Below, one piece after another: positions 47,021 to 58,184 of a DNA stretch of 64,000 bases (its first letter is position 1; each line of letters begins with the position of its first letter). The DNA comes from Symbiopectobacterium purcellii_A (lineage in GTDB: Bacteria; Pseudomonadota; Gammaproteobacteria; Enterobacterales; Enterobacteriaceae), in contig NZ_CP189882.1 of the NCBI RefSeq assembly GCF_052050035.1, positions 4,526,001 to 4,590,000 of the forward strand, given 5' to 3'. Below the pieces are notes generated by a model, which had not been told where the DNA came from, searched no databases, and saw nothing but the letters and a program-made list of their open reading frames with translations. A program made the position numbers and the translations under genes.

Positions 47021-47293
47021 TCAGGAATGCGGTTGCTGGCGGAGGCAGCGTTTATCGAAATGCTTCACCCACCAATAGCGATCGGCGACGGCTTCACGGC
47101 CGCCAATGCGCGCACCAACCAACCAGGTCATGGCACCAGCGAAGATGGCCATCAGGTCGAAATAGGTAAAATAGGCGGGCAAGTTAAGCTCCGGTAATTG
47201 GCTGATAATGGTTAAGGCGATCCCCCCGACCATTAACACAATACCGATACCCATAAATACGTTGCCTAGCATGACAGCATTTTTGCGTTTCAT
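47021..47293 (-). CDS. ychH: YchH, small inner-membrane stress protein
   Basis: 90 aa with two membrane segments (NVFMGIGIVLMVGGIALTII and LMAIFAGAMTWLVGARIGG) and the conserved end DRYWWVKHFDKRC. It begins MKRKNA as in E. coli. YchH is linked to envelope and oxidative stress in E. coli. It sits between prs and pth as there; the intervening dauA is replaced by IS DNA. Confidence 0.93.
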   Translation of the reverse strand: MKRKNAVMLGNVFMGIGIVLMVGGIALTIISQLPELNLPAYFTYFDLMAIFAGAMTWLVGARIGGREAVADRYWWVKHFDKRCLRQQPHS

Positions 47294-47657
47294 CTGTCAC
47301 CTCCTGTAAGGGTCAGGTAAAATACGTGACCGTTCGGAAAAATGAAAATGCTACGTAACCGTCCTTGTTCTGATGTAATTATAGACGCTGTAGGCAATAA
47401 GGTATTGCGTAGGCGATCACAGATAAGCAAGTGTAGAAACGTTTTTTTACATTTAGTGCTGACAGAGTGTGAATATAATTAATAACAAAATTGAATTGTT
47501 ACCAAAGTAAATCGTTTCCAACCCTTTTCTGCTGCACGCCCGTCGAACGCACGACAAACAACCTGCTGAAGGCTTTTTCACTGTACTACACGTGTGTAAA
47601 CTACGCGTTTGACTTTCTGTTATCGGGCGTCATAAGACGCAAAATCTGGGACTTAAC
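47294..47657. promoter_or_regulatory. ychH-pth divergent intergenic region
   Basis: 364 bp without a gene. It contains the start regions for both divergent genes. I see no stem-loop or repeat that I can name. Confidence 0.4.
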
Positions 47658-48245
47658 GTGAGCAGTATCAAATTGATCGTCGGATTGGCGAATCCGGGAG
47701 CCGAATACGCCGCCACGCGCCACAATGCCGGTGCCTGGTATGTTGACCAGTTAGCTGAGGTTTATCGGCAATCGCTGAAGGAAGAGGCCAAGTTCTTTGG
47801 CTATACCGCACGCCTTAAGCTGGCTGGCCACGATATTCGTCTGCTGGTGCCAACCACCTTTATGAACCTCAGTGGTAAAGCAGTGGCGGCAATGGCAACC
47901 TTTTACCGCATCCAACCGGATGAAATTTTGGTGGCGCACGATGAGCTGGATCTTTTACCGGGGATTGCCAAACTAAAACTGGGCGGTGGACACGGCGGAC
48001 ACAACGGCTTGAAAGACATCATGAGCAAATTAGGGAACAACCCTAATTTTCACCGTTTGCGCATCGGTATCGGCCATCCCGGTGATAAAAGTAAGGTTAC
48101 CGGTTTTGTGCTGGGCAAACCGCCCGCCAGTGAGCAGACGCTGATCGACTGCGCGATCGACGAAGCCATTCGCTGCACCGAGATTTTGCTGAAAGACGAT
48201 ATGGTAAAAGCAATGAATCGACTGCACGCCTATAAACCTGTGTGA
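47658..48245 (+). CDS. pth: Pth, peptidyl-tRNA hydrolase
   Basis: 195 aa. It recycles peptidyl-tRNAs dropped from ribosomes. The catalytic His is in AATRHNAGAWYVDQLAE; other signatures are VPTTFMNLSGKAVAAM and GGGHGGHNGLKDI. It begins with GTG at 47658 (MSSIKLIVGLANPG). ychF follows, as in most enterics. Intact. Confidence 0.97.
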   Translation: MSSIKLIVGLANPGAEYAATRHNAGAWYVDQLAEVYRQSLKEEAKFFGYTARLKLAGHDIRLLVPTTFMNLSGKAVAAMATFYRIQPDEILVAHDELDLLPGIAKLKLGGGHGGHNGLKDIMSKLGNNPNFHRLRIGIGHPGDKSKVTGFVLGKPPASEQTLIDCAIDEAIRCTEILLKDDMVKAMNRLHAYKPV

Positions 48246-48373
48246 AGTAATATTCGCGCGCAGGCGATTCGAGTTAATGCGCCATTCCGTGTATAATCGG
48301 CGCTAACGTATTTATTTGTTCAGATAACAAACCACAACCATCTGATTGATAAGCTATTTAAGGTGATAAAAGT

Positions 48374-49465
48374 ATGGGATTCAAATGCGGTATCGTTGGG
48401 CTGCCTAACGTGGGTAAATCTACGCTGTTCAATGCATTGACCAAAGCCGGTATCGAAGCGGCCAACTTTCCGTTTTGCACCATAGAGCCCAACACTGGCG
48501 TGGTGCCGATGCCCGATCCGCGTTTGGATAAGCTGGCCGAGATTGTTAAACCGCAGAGTATTCTCCCAACCACGATGGAGTTTGTTGATATCGCAGGTCT
48601 GGTAAAAGGTGCGTCCAAAGGTGAAGGCGTGGGTAACCAATTCCTGACTAACATCCGCGAAACGGAAGCGACCGGTCACGTAGTGCGCTGCTTCGAAAAC
48701 GACAATATTATCCACGTTGCGGGCAAAGTTGATCCGGCTGACGACATCGATACCATTAACACCGAACTGGCGCTGGCTGATCTCGATACCTGCGAACGTG
48801 CACTGCACCGCGTGCAGAAGAAAGCCAAAGGCGGCGACAAAGACGCCAAAATTGAACAGGCCGCGCTGGAAAAATGTCTGCCGCAGTTGGAAAAAGCGGG
48901 CATGTTGCGCGCCCTAGATCTGAACGCTGAAGAGAAAGCGGCCATTCGTTACCTGAGCTTCCTGACGCTCAAGCCCACCATGTACATCGCTAACGTCAAT
49001 GAAGATGGCTTTGAAAACAACCCCTACCTGGATCGGGTGCGTGAAATCGCTGCCAGCGAAGGTTCTGTGGTCGTCCCGGTTTGTGCTGAGGTGGAATCCG
49101 ACATTGCCGAACTGGATGACGCCGATCGCGACGAATTCATGGCAGAACTGGGGCTGGAAGAACCGGGCCTGAACCGCGTGATTCGCGCCGGTTATGAACT
49201 GCTTAACCTGCAAACCTACTTTACCGCCGGCGTAAAAGAAGTGCGCGCCTGGACCATCCCTGTCGGCGCTACTGCCCCACAGGCCGCAGGTAAAATCCAT
49301 ACCGACTTTGAAAAAGGCTTTATCCGCGCCCAAACTATCGCGTATGAAGACTTCATCACCTACAAAGGTGAGCAAGGCGCGAAAGAAGCAGGAAAAATGC
49401 GTTCTGAAGGGAAAGAATACATCCTTAAAGATGGCGATGTGATGAAATTCTTGTTTAACGTCTAA
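48374..49465 (+). CDS. ychF: YchF, ribosome-binding ATPase
   Basis: 363 aa, as in E. coli. OBG-type P-loop GLPNVGKSTLFNALTKAG. The specificity motif reads NVNED (YchF binds ATP rather than GTP), and a TGS-type C-terminus includes RAWTIPVGATAPQAAGKIHT. It is involved in stress-time translation. AAGGTGATAAAAGT precedes the ATG. Intact. Confidence 0.97.
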   Translation: MGFKCGIVGLPNVGKSTLFNALTKAGIEAANFPFCTIEPNTGVVPMPDPRLDKLAEIVKPQSILPTTMEFVDIAGLVKGASKGEGVGNQFLTNIRETEATGHVVRCFENDNIIHVAGKVDPADDIDTINTELALADLDTCERALHRVQKKAKGGDKDAKIEQAALEKCLPQLEKAGMLRALDLNAEEKAAIRYLSFLTLKPTMYIANVNEDGFENNPYLDRVREIAASEGSVVVPVCAEVESDIAELDDADRDEFMAELGLEEPGLNRVIRAGYELLNLQTYFTAGVKEVRAWTIPVGATAPQAAGKIHTDFEKGFIRAQTIAYEDFITYKGEQGAKEAGKMRSEGKEYILKDGDVMKFLFNV

Positions 49466-49527
49466 ATCGATTATGTTGTCTCATGCGATCTCACTGCATC
49501 GCATAAGGACCACCAAACCTCAAAAAA

Positions 49528-49552
49528 CCCACGCAGTTGCGTGGATTTTTTG
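49528..49552 (+). terminator. Rho-independent terminator of ychF
   Basis: CCACGCA, loop GT, TGCGTGG followed by ATTTTTTGTTTT. Confidence 0.85.
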
Positions 49553-50610
49553 TTTTCATAATGCCTCACGGCGTCACAACGCAATCGGGCTGCAATAACT
49601 ACTGGGCATCGGCCTTAGCAACATACTACGTTCGATTTTATGAGTCTGTAAAGAATTTCGTGTAAATGGCTCCATCGCTTAACCGGAAATCCGATCTCCA
49701 TACATCAACATGAATTGGCTCATAGCCGGTTTCCAGTCTCTGATTGGTAGGGTCCATTTAGCCGAGATATTATGCAAGGCTAGATAGAATAATTTTAGCA
49801 CAGAGTCATCCGTTGGAAATATTCGTCGCGTTTTCGTTATCTTGCGCAATGAAGCATTTAACGACTCTATCGCGTTGGTGGTGTAGATAACCTTGCGAAT
49901 CTCCGGCGGAAAATCAAAAATGACGATGAGACGTTCCCAATTATTTCTCCGCGATGGGCTGATCGTCGGGAACTGCTCATCCCATTTGGCCGCGAAGGCA
50001 TCCAGGGCCTCTTCAGCGCCCTCTAGCGTTGCGGAACTATAGATAGTACGGAGGTCAGCAGCAACGGCTTTACGCTCTTTCCAGCCGACGTAGCGCAGCG
50101 AGTTCCGCACCTGATGCACGATGCAGAGCTGTACCCGCGTATGCGGGTAAACAGCTTCAATGGCATCAGGAAAGCCCTTCAGGCCATCGCAGCAGGCGAT
50201 GAAGATGTCCTGTAGCCCACGATTTTTCAGTTCTGTCATTACAGATAACCAGAACTTGGCCCCCTCGGTTTTGGCTATCCATAGCCCCAGCAGCTCTTTT
50301 TCGCCCTGGCCGTTGATGCCTAGAGCCAAGTAAACAGACTTGTTGGTCACGGCTCCGCCGTCCTGGCTTTTGACCACAATACAGTCAAGGTAAACAATGG
50401 GATAAAACGCATCCAGCGGCCGTCGCTGCCAGCGCTTAACGTCATCCATCACGGCATTGGTCACTTGAGAAATGAAGCCAGCGGAAACATCGACCCCGTA
50501 GACTTCTTTAAAGTGAGCCTGAATATCACGCGTTGATAGCCCTCTGGAATAGAGAGAAATAATGCGGTCATCGAAGCCGTTAAGCTGCTTTTCGTGCTTA
50601 CCGATCAGTG

Positions 50611-51713
50611 GGCCCATTCCCAGTCGAAACGCAACAAAACGGTAGGGCATTATGCCGCCTGTAAGTGCGTTAAAAATACCTCATTTGGAGAACGATAACC
50701 CAGCGATTTTCTGCCTCGCGTATTGAGCAGGTGTTCGAGTGCTGCAACCTTGCGATGGGTGACATAATTGAAGTCCGTTCCCTTCGGGTAAAAACGCCGT
50801 ATCAGCCCGTTGGTATGCTCATTCAACCCGCGTTCCCAGGAATGATATGGCCGGGCAAAGTAGACCGGTGCCCCCGTGACTTTTGTAATTTCCCCGTGCT
50901 GGGAAAATTCAGAACCGTTGTCAGCAGTCAGGGTTTTAAACTCGCAGAAGGTATTGGCAACGATGTCCCTGAAGGCCGCTACCACTGTCTCTGCTCGCTT
51001 GTTGGGCAGTTTGCGAATGATGACCAGCTTGACGGCTTTATCGACCACCGTCAGCAGGAATGATTTCTGATCTTTGCCAAAGATGGTGTCAATCTCGAAA
51101 TGCCCGGGTTCCTGCTTGAGGTCAGCAACGGCCGGCCGCTGCTCAATGCCAACACGGTTGGGAATAGGACCGCGTTTGTTCTCATCGGTCTGATAGTTAT
51201 ACCGTTTACCCCGATGAGGGAGCTGCTGATACAGCTCACCGCCGGCCCGGCGCTCCTGCTGGATATAGCGATAGAGCGAGTTCTTGCTGACGGACAGGCC
51301 AAATTCCAGGACCAGGCGCCCACTGATGACCTCAGGTGAGGTGTGGGTAGACAGCGCCGTTATGATAAAGTCCTGAATGTGCGGTTCAAGCTGGTTAATC
51401 ACGCTGTCCGGCCGTGTTTTCTGCCGCCGCCCTCTGGCCAACGTTTCGGCCCTTCTGCAGGAATAGACCCCGTTGAAAGCGGCGTCGGTATTGCGTCTGA
51501 GTTCCCTGCTGATGGTAGAACGAGGAAGCTCCAGTTCCCGGGCGATGGTGGCCTGGTTAACCCCATCACCACGCCGCTTTTCGATGTAGAACCGTTCTTT
51601 GTGAGTCAGATGTTTTCCCTGCATGCAACGGGATCTCCAGTAGGGCCAGAACGGTGATTTTATCCGACTCTGGCCAGTGGGTCACTTTGTTGCATTTCGA
51701 CTGGGAATGGGGC
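50611..51713 (-). mobile_element. IS30-family element, copy 2 (1103 bp)
   Basis: Same length and near-identical sequence to copy 1. It lies between IS256 copy 5 and an IS110 remnant, so its two flanks come from different elements. The terminal repeats are visible (CCCATTCCCAGTCGAAAC; inverted CCCATTCCCAGTCGAAAT). Confidence 0.9.
50650..51624 (-). CDS. IS30-family transposase (324 aa)
   Basis: Complete frame, differing from the copy at 25008-25982 at a few residues (IQDFIITALS in place of IQDVIRTALS). HTH and DDE regions are intact. Confidence 0.94.
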   Translation of the reverse strand: MQGKHLTHKERFYIEKRRGDGVNQATIARELELPRSTISRELRRNTDAAFNGVYSCRRAETLARGRRQKTRPDSVINQLEPHIQDFIITALSTHTSPEVISGRLVLEFGLSVSKNSLYRYIQQERRAGGELYQQLPHRGKRYNYQTDENKRGPIPNRVGIEQRPAVADLKQEPGHFEIDTIFGKDQKSFLLTVVDKAVKLVIIRKLPNKRAETVVAAFRDIVANTFCEFKTLTADNGSEFSQHGEITKVTGAPVYFARPYHSWERGLNEHTNGLIRRFYPKGTDFNYVTHRKVAALEHLLNTRGRKSLGYRSPNEVFLTHLQAA

Positions 51714-52510
<797 letters not shown>

Positions 52511-53177
52511 AGGGGAGTGGCAATCCTGAAGCAGTTGGTCAATAAGTTCGTTGCTGATAGGCATTTTTTGTCCTCTGAAGGTTTTCCTCAAAATGCCATT
52601 TACACAGATCTTTTTACACTCTCGCACCATCACCATCACCATCACCATCGCCGAGCCGATCGGATTGCTGTGCGGGATTGTCCCGACCACTAACCCGACC
52701 TCCACCGCTATTTTCAAAGCACTTATCAGTCTGAAAACCCGTAATGGCATCATTTTCTCGCCGCACCCGCGCGCTAAAAATGCCACCAATAAAGCCGCAG
52801 ACATCGTGCTGCAAGCCGCCATCGCTGCCGGCGCGCCGAAAGACATAATTGGCTGGATTGATGAGCCTTCTGTGGAATTGTCCAACCAGTTAATGCACCA
52901 TCCCGACATTAATATGATCCTCGCCACCGGTGGTCCCGGCATGGTAAAAGCCGCCTACAGTTCCGGCAAACCGGCCATCGGGGTGGGCGCTGGCAATACC
53001 CCGTTGTGATCGATGAAACGGCAGACATCAAACGCGCCGTGGCTTCTATTCTGATGTCGAAAACGTTCGACAACGGTGTTATCTGCGCCTCTGAACAGTC
53101 GGTGATTGTGGTAGACAGCGTTTATGACGCGGTGCGGGAACGTTTTTCAACCCACGGCGGCTATCTGCTGCAAGGTA

Positions 53178-53269
53178 TAGCCAACCGACTTAAAAATGAT
53201 TACATCCTATGCCCTGATATGCGGCAAAGAAGCATAGCTGGCTGTTATCAAAATAATGTCGCTTGGCTA
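53178..53269 (+). mobile_element. 92-bp MITE, copy 6, in adhE
   Basis: TA flanks at 53176-53177 and 53270-53271. Removing it restores GYLLQGKELA of AdhE. Read through, the element stays open in this frame for 31 codons and ends at a stop formed with the flanking base. Confidence 0.96.
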
Positions 53270-53498
53270 TAAAGAGCTCGCAGCAATCCAATCGATCATT
53301 TTGAAAAACGGCTCGCTTAACGCGGCTATTGTTGGTCAGGCAGCGCCAAAAATCGCCGAAATGGCCGGTTTTACTGTGCCCACTGGGACTAAAGTGCTGA
53401 TTGGTGAAGTGGTTAACGTGGATGAGTCTGAACCGTTTGCCCACGAGAAACTGTCGCCAACGCTTGCCATGTATCGCGCTAAAGATTTTGATGACGCC

Positions 53499-53524
53499 TT
53501 AGAACCTATCCCAATAGGATTTTA
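53499..53524 (+). repeat. Solo IS terminus / excision footprint in adhE
   Basis: GAACCTATCCCAATAGGATT flanked by TTA on both sides, inserted between the AdhE codons for FDDA(L) and VKAEKLV. The same sequence is the terminal repeat of the IS427-like element at the chaA joint (inverted, 6904-6923, also next to TTA). It looks like one end left after imprecise loss of such an element. The 23 added bases shift the frame and create a TAG. Confidence 0.7.
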
Positions 53525-54298
53525 GTCAAAGCCGAGAAGTTGGTCGCCATGGGAGGTATCGGTCATACCTCCTGCCTGTATACCGATCAGGATAACGAGG
53601 TAGCACGCGTCAACCATTTTGGGGCGATGATGAAAATCGCGTGTATTTTAATCAATACACCAGCCTCTCAGGGCGGTACCGGCGATCTGTACAACTTCAA
53701 TCTGGCACCGTCGCTAACGCTGGGCTGCGGCTCTTGGGGTGGTAACTCAATTTCAGAAAACGTCGGACCCAAACACTTGATTAACAAGAAAACGGTAGCC
53801 AAGCGAGCTGAAAATATGTTGTGGCACAAACTTCCGAAATCCATCTATTTCCGTCGTGGCTCCTTGCCTATCGCACTGGAATAAGTGGCCGAGGATGGCC
53901 ACAAACGCGCCTTTATCGTTACTGACCGTTTCTTGTTCAACAACGGCTACGTGGATCAAATCACGTCGGTGCTGAAACAGCACGGAATGGAAACCGATGT
54001 TTTCTTTGAAGTGGAAGCCGATCCGACGCTGAGCATCGTGCGCAAAGGCGCTGAGCAGATGCAAGCATTCAAGCCTGACGTGATCATCGCGCTAGGTGGC
54101 GGTTCACCGATGGACACGGCCAAAATCATGTGGGTGATGTACGAGCATCCAGATACCCATTTTGAAGAATTGGCGCTGCGCTTTATGGATATTCGCAAGC
54201 GTATCTACAAATTCCCGAAAATTGGCGTGAAGGCGAAGATGATTGCCGTGACCACCACATCCGGTACCGGTTCTGAAGTGACGCCGTTCGCCGTAGTA

Positions 54299-55178
54299 TA
54301 GCTAAACGACTTAATTTTGATTACATTATTTAAATGAGCTATTCAATTGATTTTAGACGTAAAGTGATATCTACACGGAAAAACGAAGGGTTGAGTATCC
54401 GAGAAACAGCGAAGCAATTTCGGATTGGCCCTGCCTCTGTATCGCGTTGGATTAATCAAATAGAGTCAAAAGCATCGACCACGCGTCAGCGAAAGATCGA
54501 TAAATCCGAGTTGATAAAAGATGTTGAACAATATCCAGATGCTTACCAAAAAGAACGTGCAGAGCGTTTTGGCGTTTGTCAGAAGGCCATTTGGCAAGCG
54601 CTTAAAAAGCTGGGATTGACCTATAAAAAAAACTCTACGTCATCCGAAAGCCGACGAAAACGCCCGGCAGGGATTTCAACAAAAAAAACAACAGTATGAA
54701 AAAGAAGGTAAACCTATTGTTTTTATTGATGAAAGTGGTTTTTCACACGATGCCCCACGGACTCACGGCTATTCCCCAAAAGGTCAACGGTGTTTTGGCC
54801 TGAAGAACTGGGGAGCTAGGGGAAGAACAAATGTTATCGGCGCTTTATTAGGCACAACGCTGTTTGCTATCGGATTATTTGATATCAATATTAACAGCGA
54901 TGTTTTCTATGCCTGGGTCACACAAGTCCTTATCCCAGTACTCCCTAAAAACAGTGTAATCATGATGGACAATGCCACTTTTCACAAAAAACATAATATT
55001 CAACAAGTCATCATCGATGCAGGGTATATGGTGGAGTATTTGCCTACATATTCGCCAGATCTTAACCCAATTGAGCATAAATGGGCACAAGCAAAAAGCA
55101 AAAAAAGAGAGATGGGTTGCGATACAGAGAGTTTGTTCTCAGTCCATATGGTGTAATCAAAATTAAGTCGCTTGGCTA
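54299..55178 (+). mobile_element. IS630-family copy 4 (880 bp), in adhE
   Basis: TA flanks at 54297-54298 and 55179-55180 within AdhE codons FAVV|TDDATG. Complete element: HTH frame 54334-54699, A8 run, then the DDE frame to the stop near 55156 (PIEHKWAQAKSKK, FSVHMV). It is free of nested insertions and so a candidate active copy. Confidence 0.95.
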
Positions 55179-56057
55179 TAACGGATGATGCTACCGGGCA
55201 AAAATACCCGCTGGCTGACTATGCGCTCACCCCGGACATGGCGATCGTTGATGCGAATCTGGTGATGAACATGCCGAAATCTCTGTGCGCCTTTGGCGGC
55301 CTGGATGCGGTTACCCACTCACTCGAAGCCTACGTATCGGTACTCGCCAACGAATATTCCGACGGACAAGCGCTACAGGCATTGAAGCTGCTCAAAGAGA
55401 ACCTGCCAGCCAGCTACCGTGACGGCGCGAAAAACCCGGTTGCACGTGAACGCGTTCACAACGCCGCCACCATCGCCGGTATCGCCTTTGCCAACGCCTT
55501 CCTTGGGGTCTGCCACTCCATGGCGCACAAACTGGGCTCTGAGTTCCATATTCCGCACGGTTTGGCCAACGCCCTGTTGATCGCTAACGTGATTCGTTAT
55601 AACGCGAATGACAACCCGACCAAGCAAACCGCATTCAGTCAATACGATCGACCACAAGCGCGTCGTCGTTCTGCCGAAGTGGCCGATCATCTGGGGCTGA
55701 GCGCGCCGGGCGATCGCACTGCGGCGAAGATTGACAAACTGTTGACTTGGTTGGATGAAATTAAAACTGAACTGGGCATCCCCACGTCAATTCGTGAAGC
55801 AGGCGTGCAAGAAGCCGATTTCCTGGCGAAAGTGGACAAACTGTCTGAAGATGCCTTTGACGATCAGTGTACGGGGCCAACCCGCGCTATCCGCTGATTG
55901 CTGAACTGAAACAGATCATGCTGGACACGTACTACGGCCGTCCCTATACGGAAAGTGTAGAAGACGCGAAAGCCCCGGCCAAAACCGAGAAAAAAGGTAA
56001 GAAGGCTAACTGAGAGGCGATAACACCCCCTTGCCGTTAAGGTGAGGGTTTCTCACC

Positions 56058-56088
56058 CCAGCGACGCACCGCGTCACTGGTTTTTTTT
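56058..56088 (+). terminator. Terminator of adhE
   Basis: CCAGCGACGC, loop ACC, GCGTCACTGG followed by eight T; one mismatch in the stem. It lies 44 bp after the adhE stop. Confidence 0.85.
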
Positions 56089-56112
56089 ATCGGCCTGATT
56101 TTTATCGACCGC

Positions 56113-56607
56113 CTATTGCTTATCTGTTGATAGTGACGCGTGGATCAATCCCAATGCGCTTTTATATAGCCAAGCGACATTATTTTGATAACAGCCAGCT
56201 ATGCTTCTTTGCCGCATATCAGGGCATAGGATGTAATCATTTTTAAGTCGGTTGGCTATAGTGTTTACGGCAGACTGACACATAGCGCTCATTGCCCCCC
56301 GATCACCACCTGCTCACCTTCGCGCAGCGGGTTGCCCTGCGCATCAAGCCGCAGTACCCGATTCGCTTTGCGCACGCAATGACAAACCGTTTTCAACTCG
56401 ATCAGCTTATCCGCCCAGGCGAGCAGATACTGGCTACCGGAGAATAATTCGCCCTGAAAATCAGTGCGTAGACCGTAGCACAGCACCGGAATATCCAACT
56501 CATCGACAATGTCCGACAGCTGGTTCACCTGCTCGCGGGTTAGAAACTGGCACTCATCGATTAATATGCAGTGTACAGGCTGTTCACGTTGCGCATTAAC
56601 CACCAAG
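56113..56607 (-). pseudogene. tdk: tdk, thymidine kinase, broken
   Basis: Thymidine kinase salvages thymidine and deoxyuridine. The remnant begins at about codon 80 and includes CILIDECQFLTREQVNQLSD, DIPVLCYGLRTDFQGELF and the end RKHYKSALG. Lesions: loss of the N-terminal third with its P-loop at 56607, one extra G in the run before NERYVSV (about 56297-56302), and a 92-bp MITE after RKH. It is convergent with adhE, as in E. coli. Confidence 0.92.
56167..56258 (-). mobile_element. 92-bp MITE, copy 7, in tdk
   Basis: TA flanks at 56165-56166 and 56259-56260. Its removal restores the Tdk codons CRKHYK. Orientation is inverted relative to copy 1. Confidence 0.95.
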
Positions 56608-56620
56608 GGGCTTTGTTGAA
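56608..56620 (+). mobile_element. Shred of an IS903-type end
   Basis: GGCTTTGTTGAATA, the outer 14 bp of IS903 or of the 189-bp MITE (last TA shared with IS630), sits between tdk and IS630 copy 5. The rest of that element is not found on the other side of IS630, so a deletion followed. Confidence 0.7.
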
Positions 56621-56622
56621 TA

Positions 56623-57700
56623 TAGCCAAGCGACTTAATTTTGATTACACCATATGGACTGAGAACAAACTCTCTGTATCGCAACCCATCTCTCTTTTTT
56701 TGCTTTTTGCTTGTGCCCATTTATGCTCAATTGGGTTAAGATCTGGCGAATATGTAGGCAAATACTCCACCATATACCCTGCATCGATGATGACTTGTTG
56801 AATATTATGTTTTTTGTGAAAAGTGGCATTGTCCATCATGATTACACTGTTTTTAGGGAGTACTGGGATAAGGACTTGTGTGACCCAGGCATAGAAAACA
56901 TCGCTGTTAATATTGATATCAAATAATCCGATAGCAAACAGCGTTGTGCCTAATAAAGCGCCGATAACATTTGTTCTTCCCCTAGCTCCCCAGTTCTTCA
57001 GGCCAAAACACCGTTGACCTTTTGGGGAATAGCCGTGAGTCCGTGGGGCATCGTGTGAAAAACCACTTTCATCAATAAAAACAATAGGTTTACCTTCTTT
57101 TTCATACTGTTGTTTTTTTTGTTGAAATCCCTGCCGGGCGTTTTCGTCGGCTTTCGGATGACGTAGAGTTTTTTTTATAGGTCAATCCCAGCTTTTTAAG
57201 CGCTTGCCAAATGGCCTTCTGACAAACGCCAAAACGCTCTGCACGTTCTTTTTGGTAAGCATCTGGATATTGTTCAACATCTTTTATCAACTCGGATTTA
57301 TCGATCTTTCGCTGACGCGTGGTCGATGCTTTTGACTCTATTTGGGCTTTGTTGAATAATTTAAGATACTGATTTATATAAGCATTATAAAATTTCAACG
57401 ACTGATTTTTCCTCTCGGAATGCTTTTTATTGTGCTAACTATTTGATTTGTCGTTCTAACAAAATACATTCTCTGTAAATGCATTCTAACTAAAGAAGAT
57501 GTAAATCAAACGGTTAAATTATTCAACAAATCCCTCTATTTGATTAATCCAACGCGATACAGAGGCAGGGCCAATCCGAAATTGCTTCGCTGTTTCTCGG
57601 ATACTCAACCCTTCGTTTTTCCGTGTAGATATCACTTTACGTCTAAAATCAATTGAATAGCTCATTTAAATAATGTAATCAAAATTAAGTCATTTAGCTA
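56623..57700 (-). mobile_element. IS630-family copy 5, carrying a 189-bp MITE
   Basis: TA flanks at 56621-56622 and 57701-57702. The length is 1078 bp, exactly 880 plus the 189-bp MITE and its 9-bp duplication. The transposase HTH frame is broken by the MITE between QSRW..NQ and IESKAST. Confidence 0.94.
57345..57533 (+). mobile_element. 189-bp MITE of IS903 type (copy 2)
   Basis: Same length and clearly the same sequence as 1121-1309, though diverged at a number of positions (for example ATGCATTCTAAC against ATGCATCCCACC). The 9-bp duplication CTCTATTTG is at 57336-57344 and 57534-57542. One terminal base differs (CAAATCC). Confidence 0.93.
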
Positions 57701-57702
57701 TA

Positions 57703-58184
57703 TCACTGCCACAATGGCGTAGGTGCTCGGCGTATATAAAGCAATGGGCAATTGCGAAAATTCCTATACATAGGAAAATATTAACAGCATGAGCGATATT
57801 TAGCGTAAATAATTAGCATTGTATGATACCGGTCAGAAAGGCATGGAATCGCCCTCTTCAGAGTAAGGGAACGAGTAACTTGATTTGTGCTTATCGACGC
57901 AGCCACCTGACAACAGGTAAACGTTATCGGGTATAAAAAATGCTTATATCGCTCTCTGTCCACATCACCGTTGACCGTTTTAACGCAGCGCACAGAGTAA
58001 TACTCAAGTAACAGGTATTTCATTTGTTAACACCGCAGTTTTATTTACCTCAGCGGCAACGTGATATCGGTTTTAAAAACGCCATTTTTTAACAATCTTA
58101 CAAATTTGACTATTGCAGAAAATAAAATAGCCATCTATTATCACCCTACATACGCCACCAATAATATTATTTGAGATTATCACA
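57703..58184. promoter_or_regulatory. Region upstream of hns
   Basis: 482 bp, AT-rich near hns. I find no gene and no tdk N-terminus. The last 100 bp should hold the hns promoter (TTGACT at about 58108 is a possible -35). The first part may be debris from the tdk rearrangement. Confidence 0.4.

Larger units (their letters stand above)
52624..56013 (+). pseudogene. adhE: adhE, bifunctional aldehyde/alcohol dehydrogenase, multiply broken
   Basis: AdhE turns acetyl-CoA into ethanol during fermentation. The remnant starts at about codon 112 (IAEPIGLLCGIVPTTNPTST) beside IS256. Lesions in order: loss of one G at about 53003 (GNTP|VVIDE), a 92-bp MITE at 53178-53269, a 23-bp insertion at 53499-53524, a stop TAA replacing a Glu codon at 53882-53884, IS630 copy 4 at 54299-55178, and loss of a G in a G run at about 55872 (CTGANPRYP). 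Iron-alcohol-dehydrogenase motifs such as HSMAHKLGSEFHIPHGLANA remain. The tail KTEKKGKKAN ends the gene. Confidence 0.96.

Noticed and set aside
52624..52652. CACCAT repeats resembling an engineered polyhistidine tag
   Set aside because: In the AdhE frame the repeat codes Thr-Ile and continues directly into conserved AdhE sequence. The His reading lies in another frame, so this is natural repeat expansion.
57781..58023. An 80-codon minus-strand frame upstream of hns as a gene or tdk N-terminus
   Set aside because: It has no P-loop or resemblance to the Tdk start and no ribosome site; likely chance.
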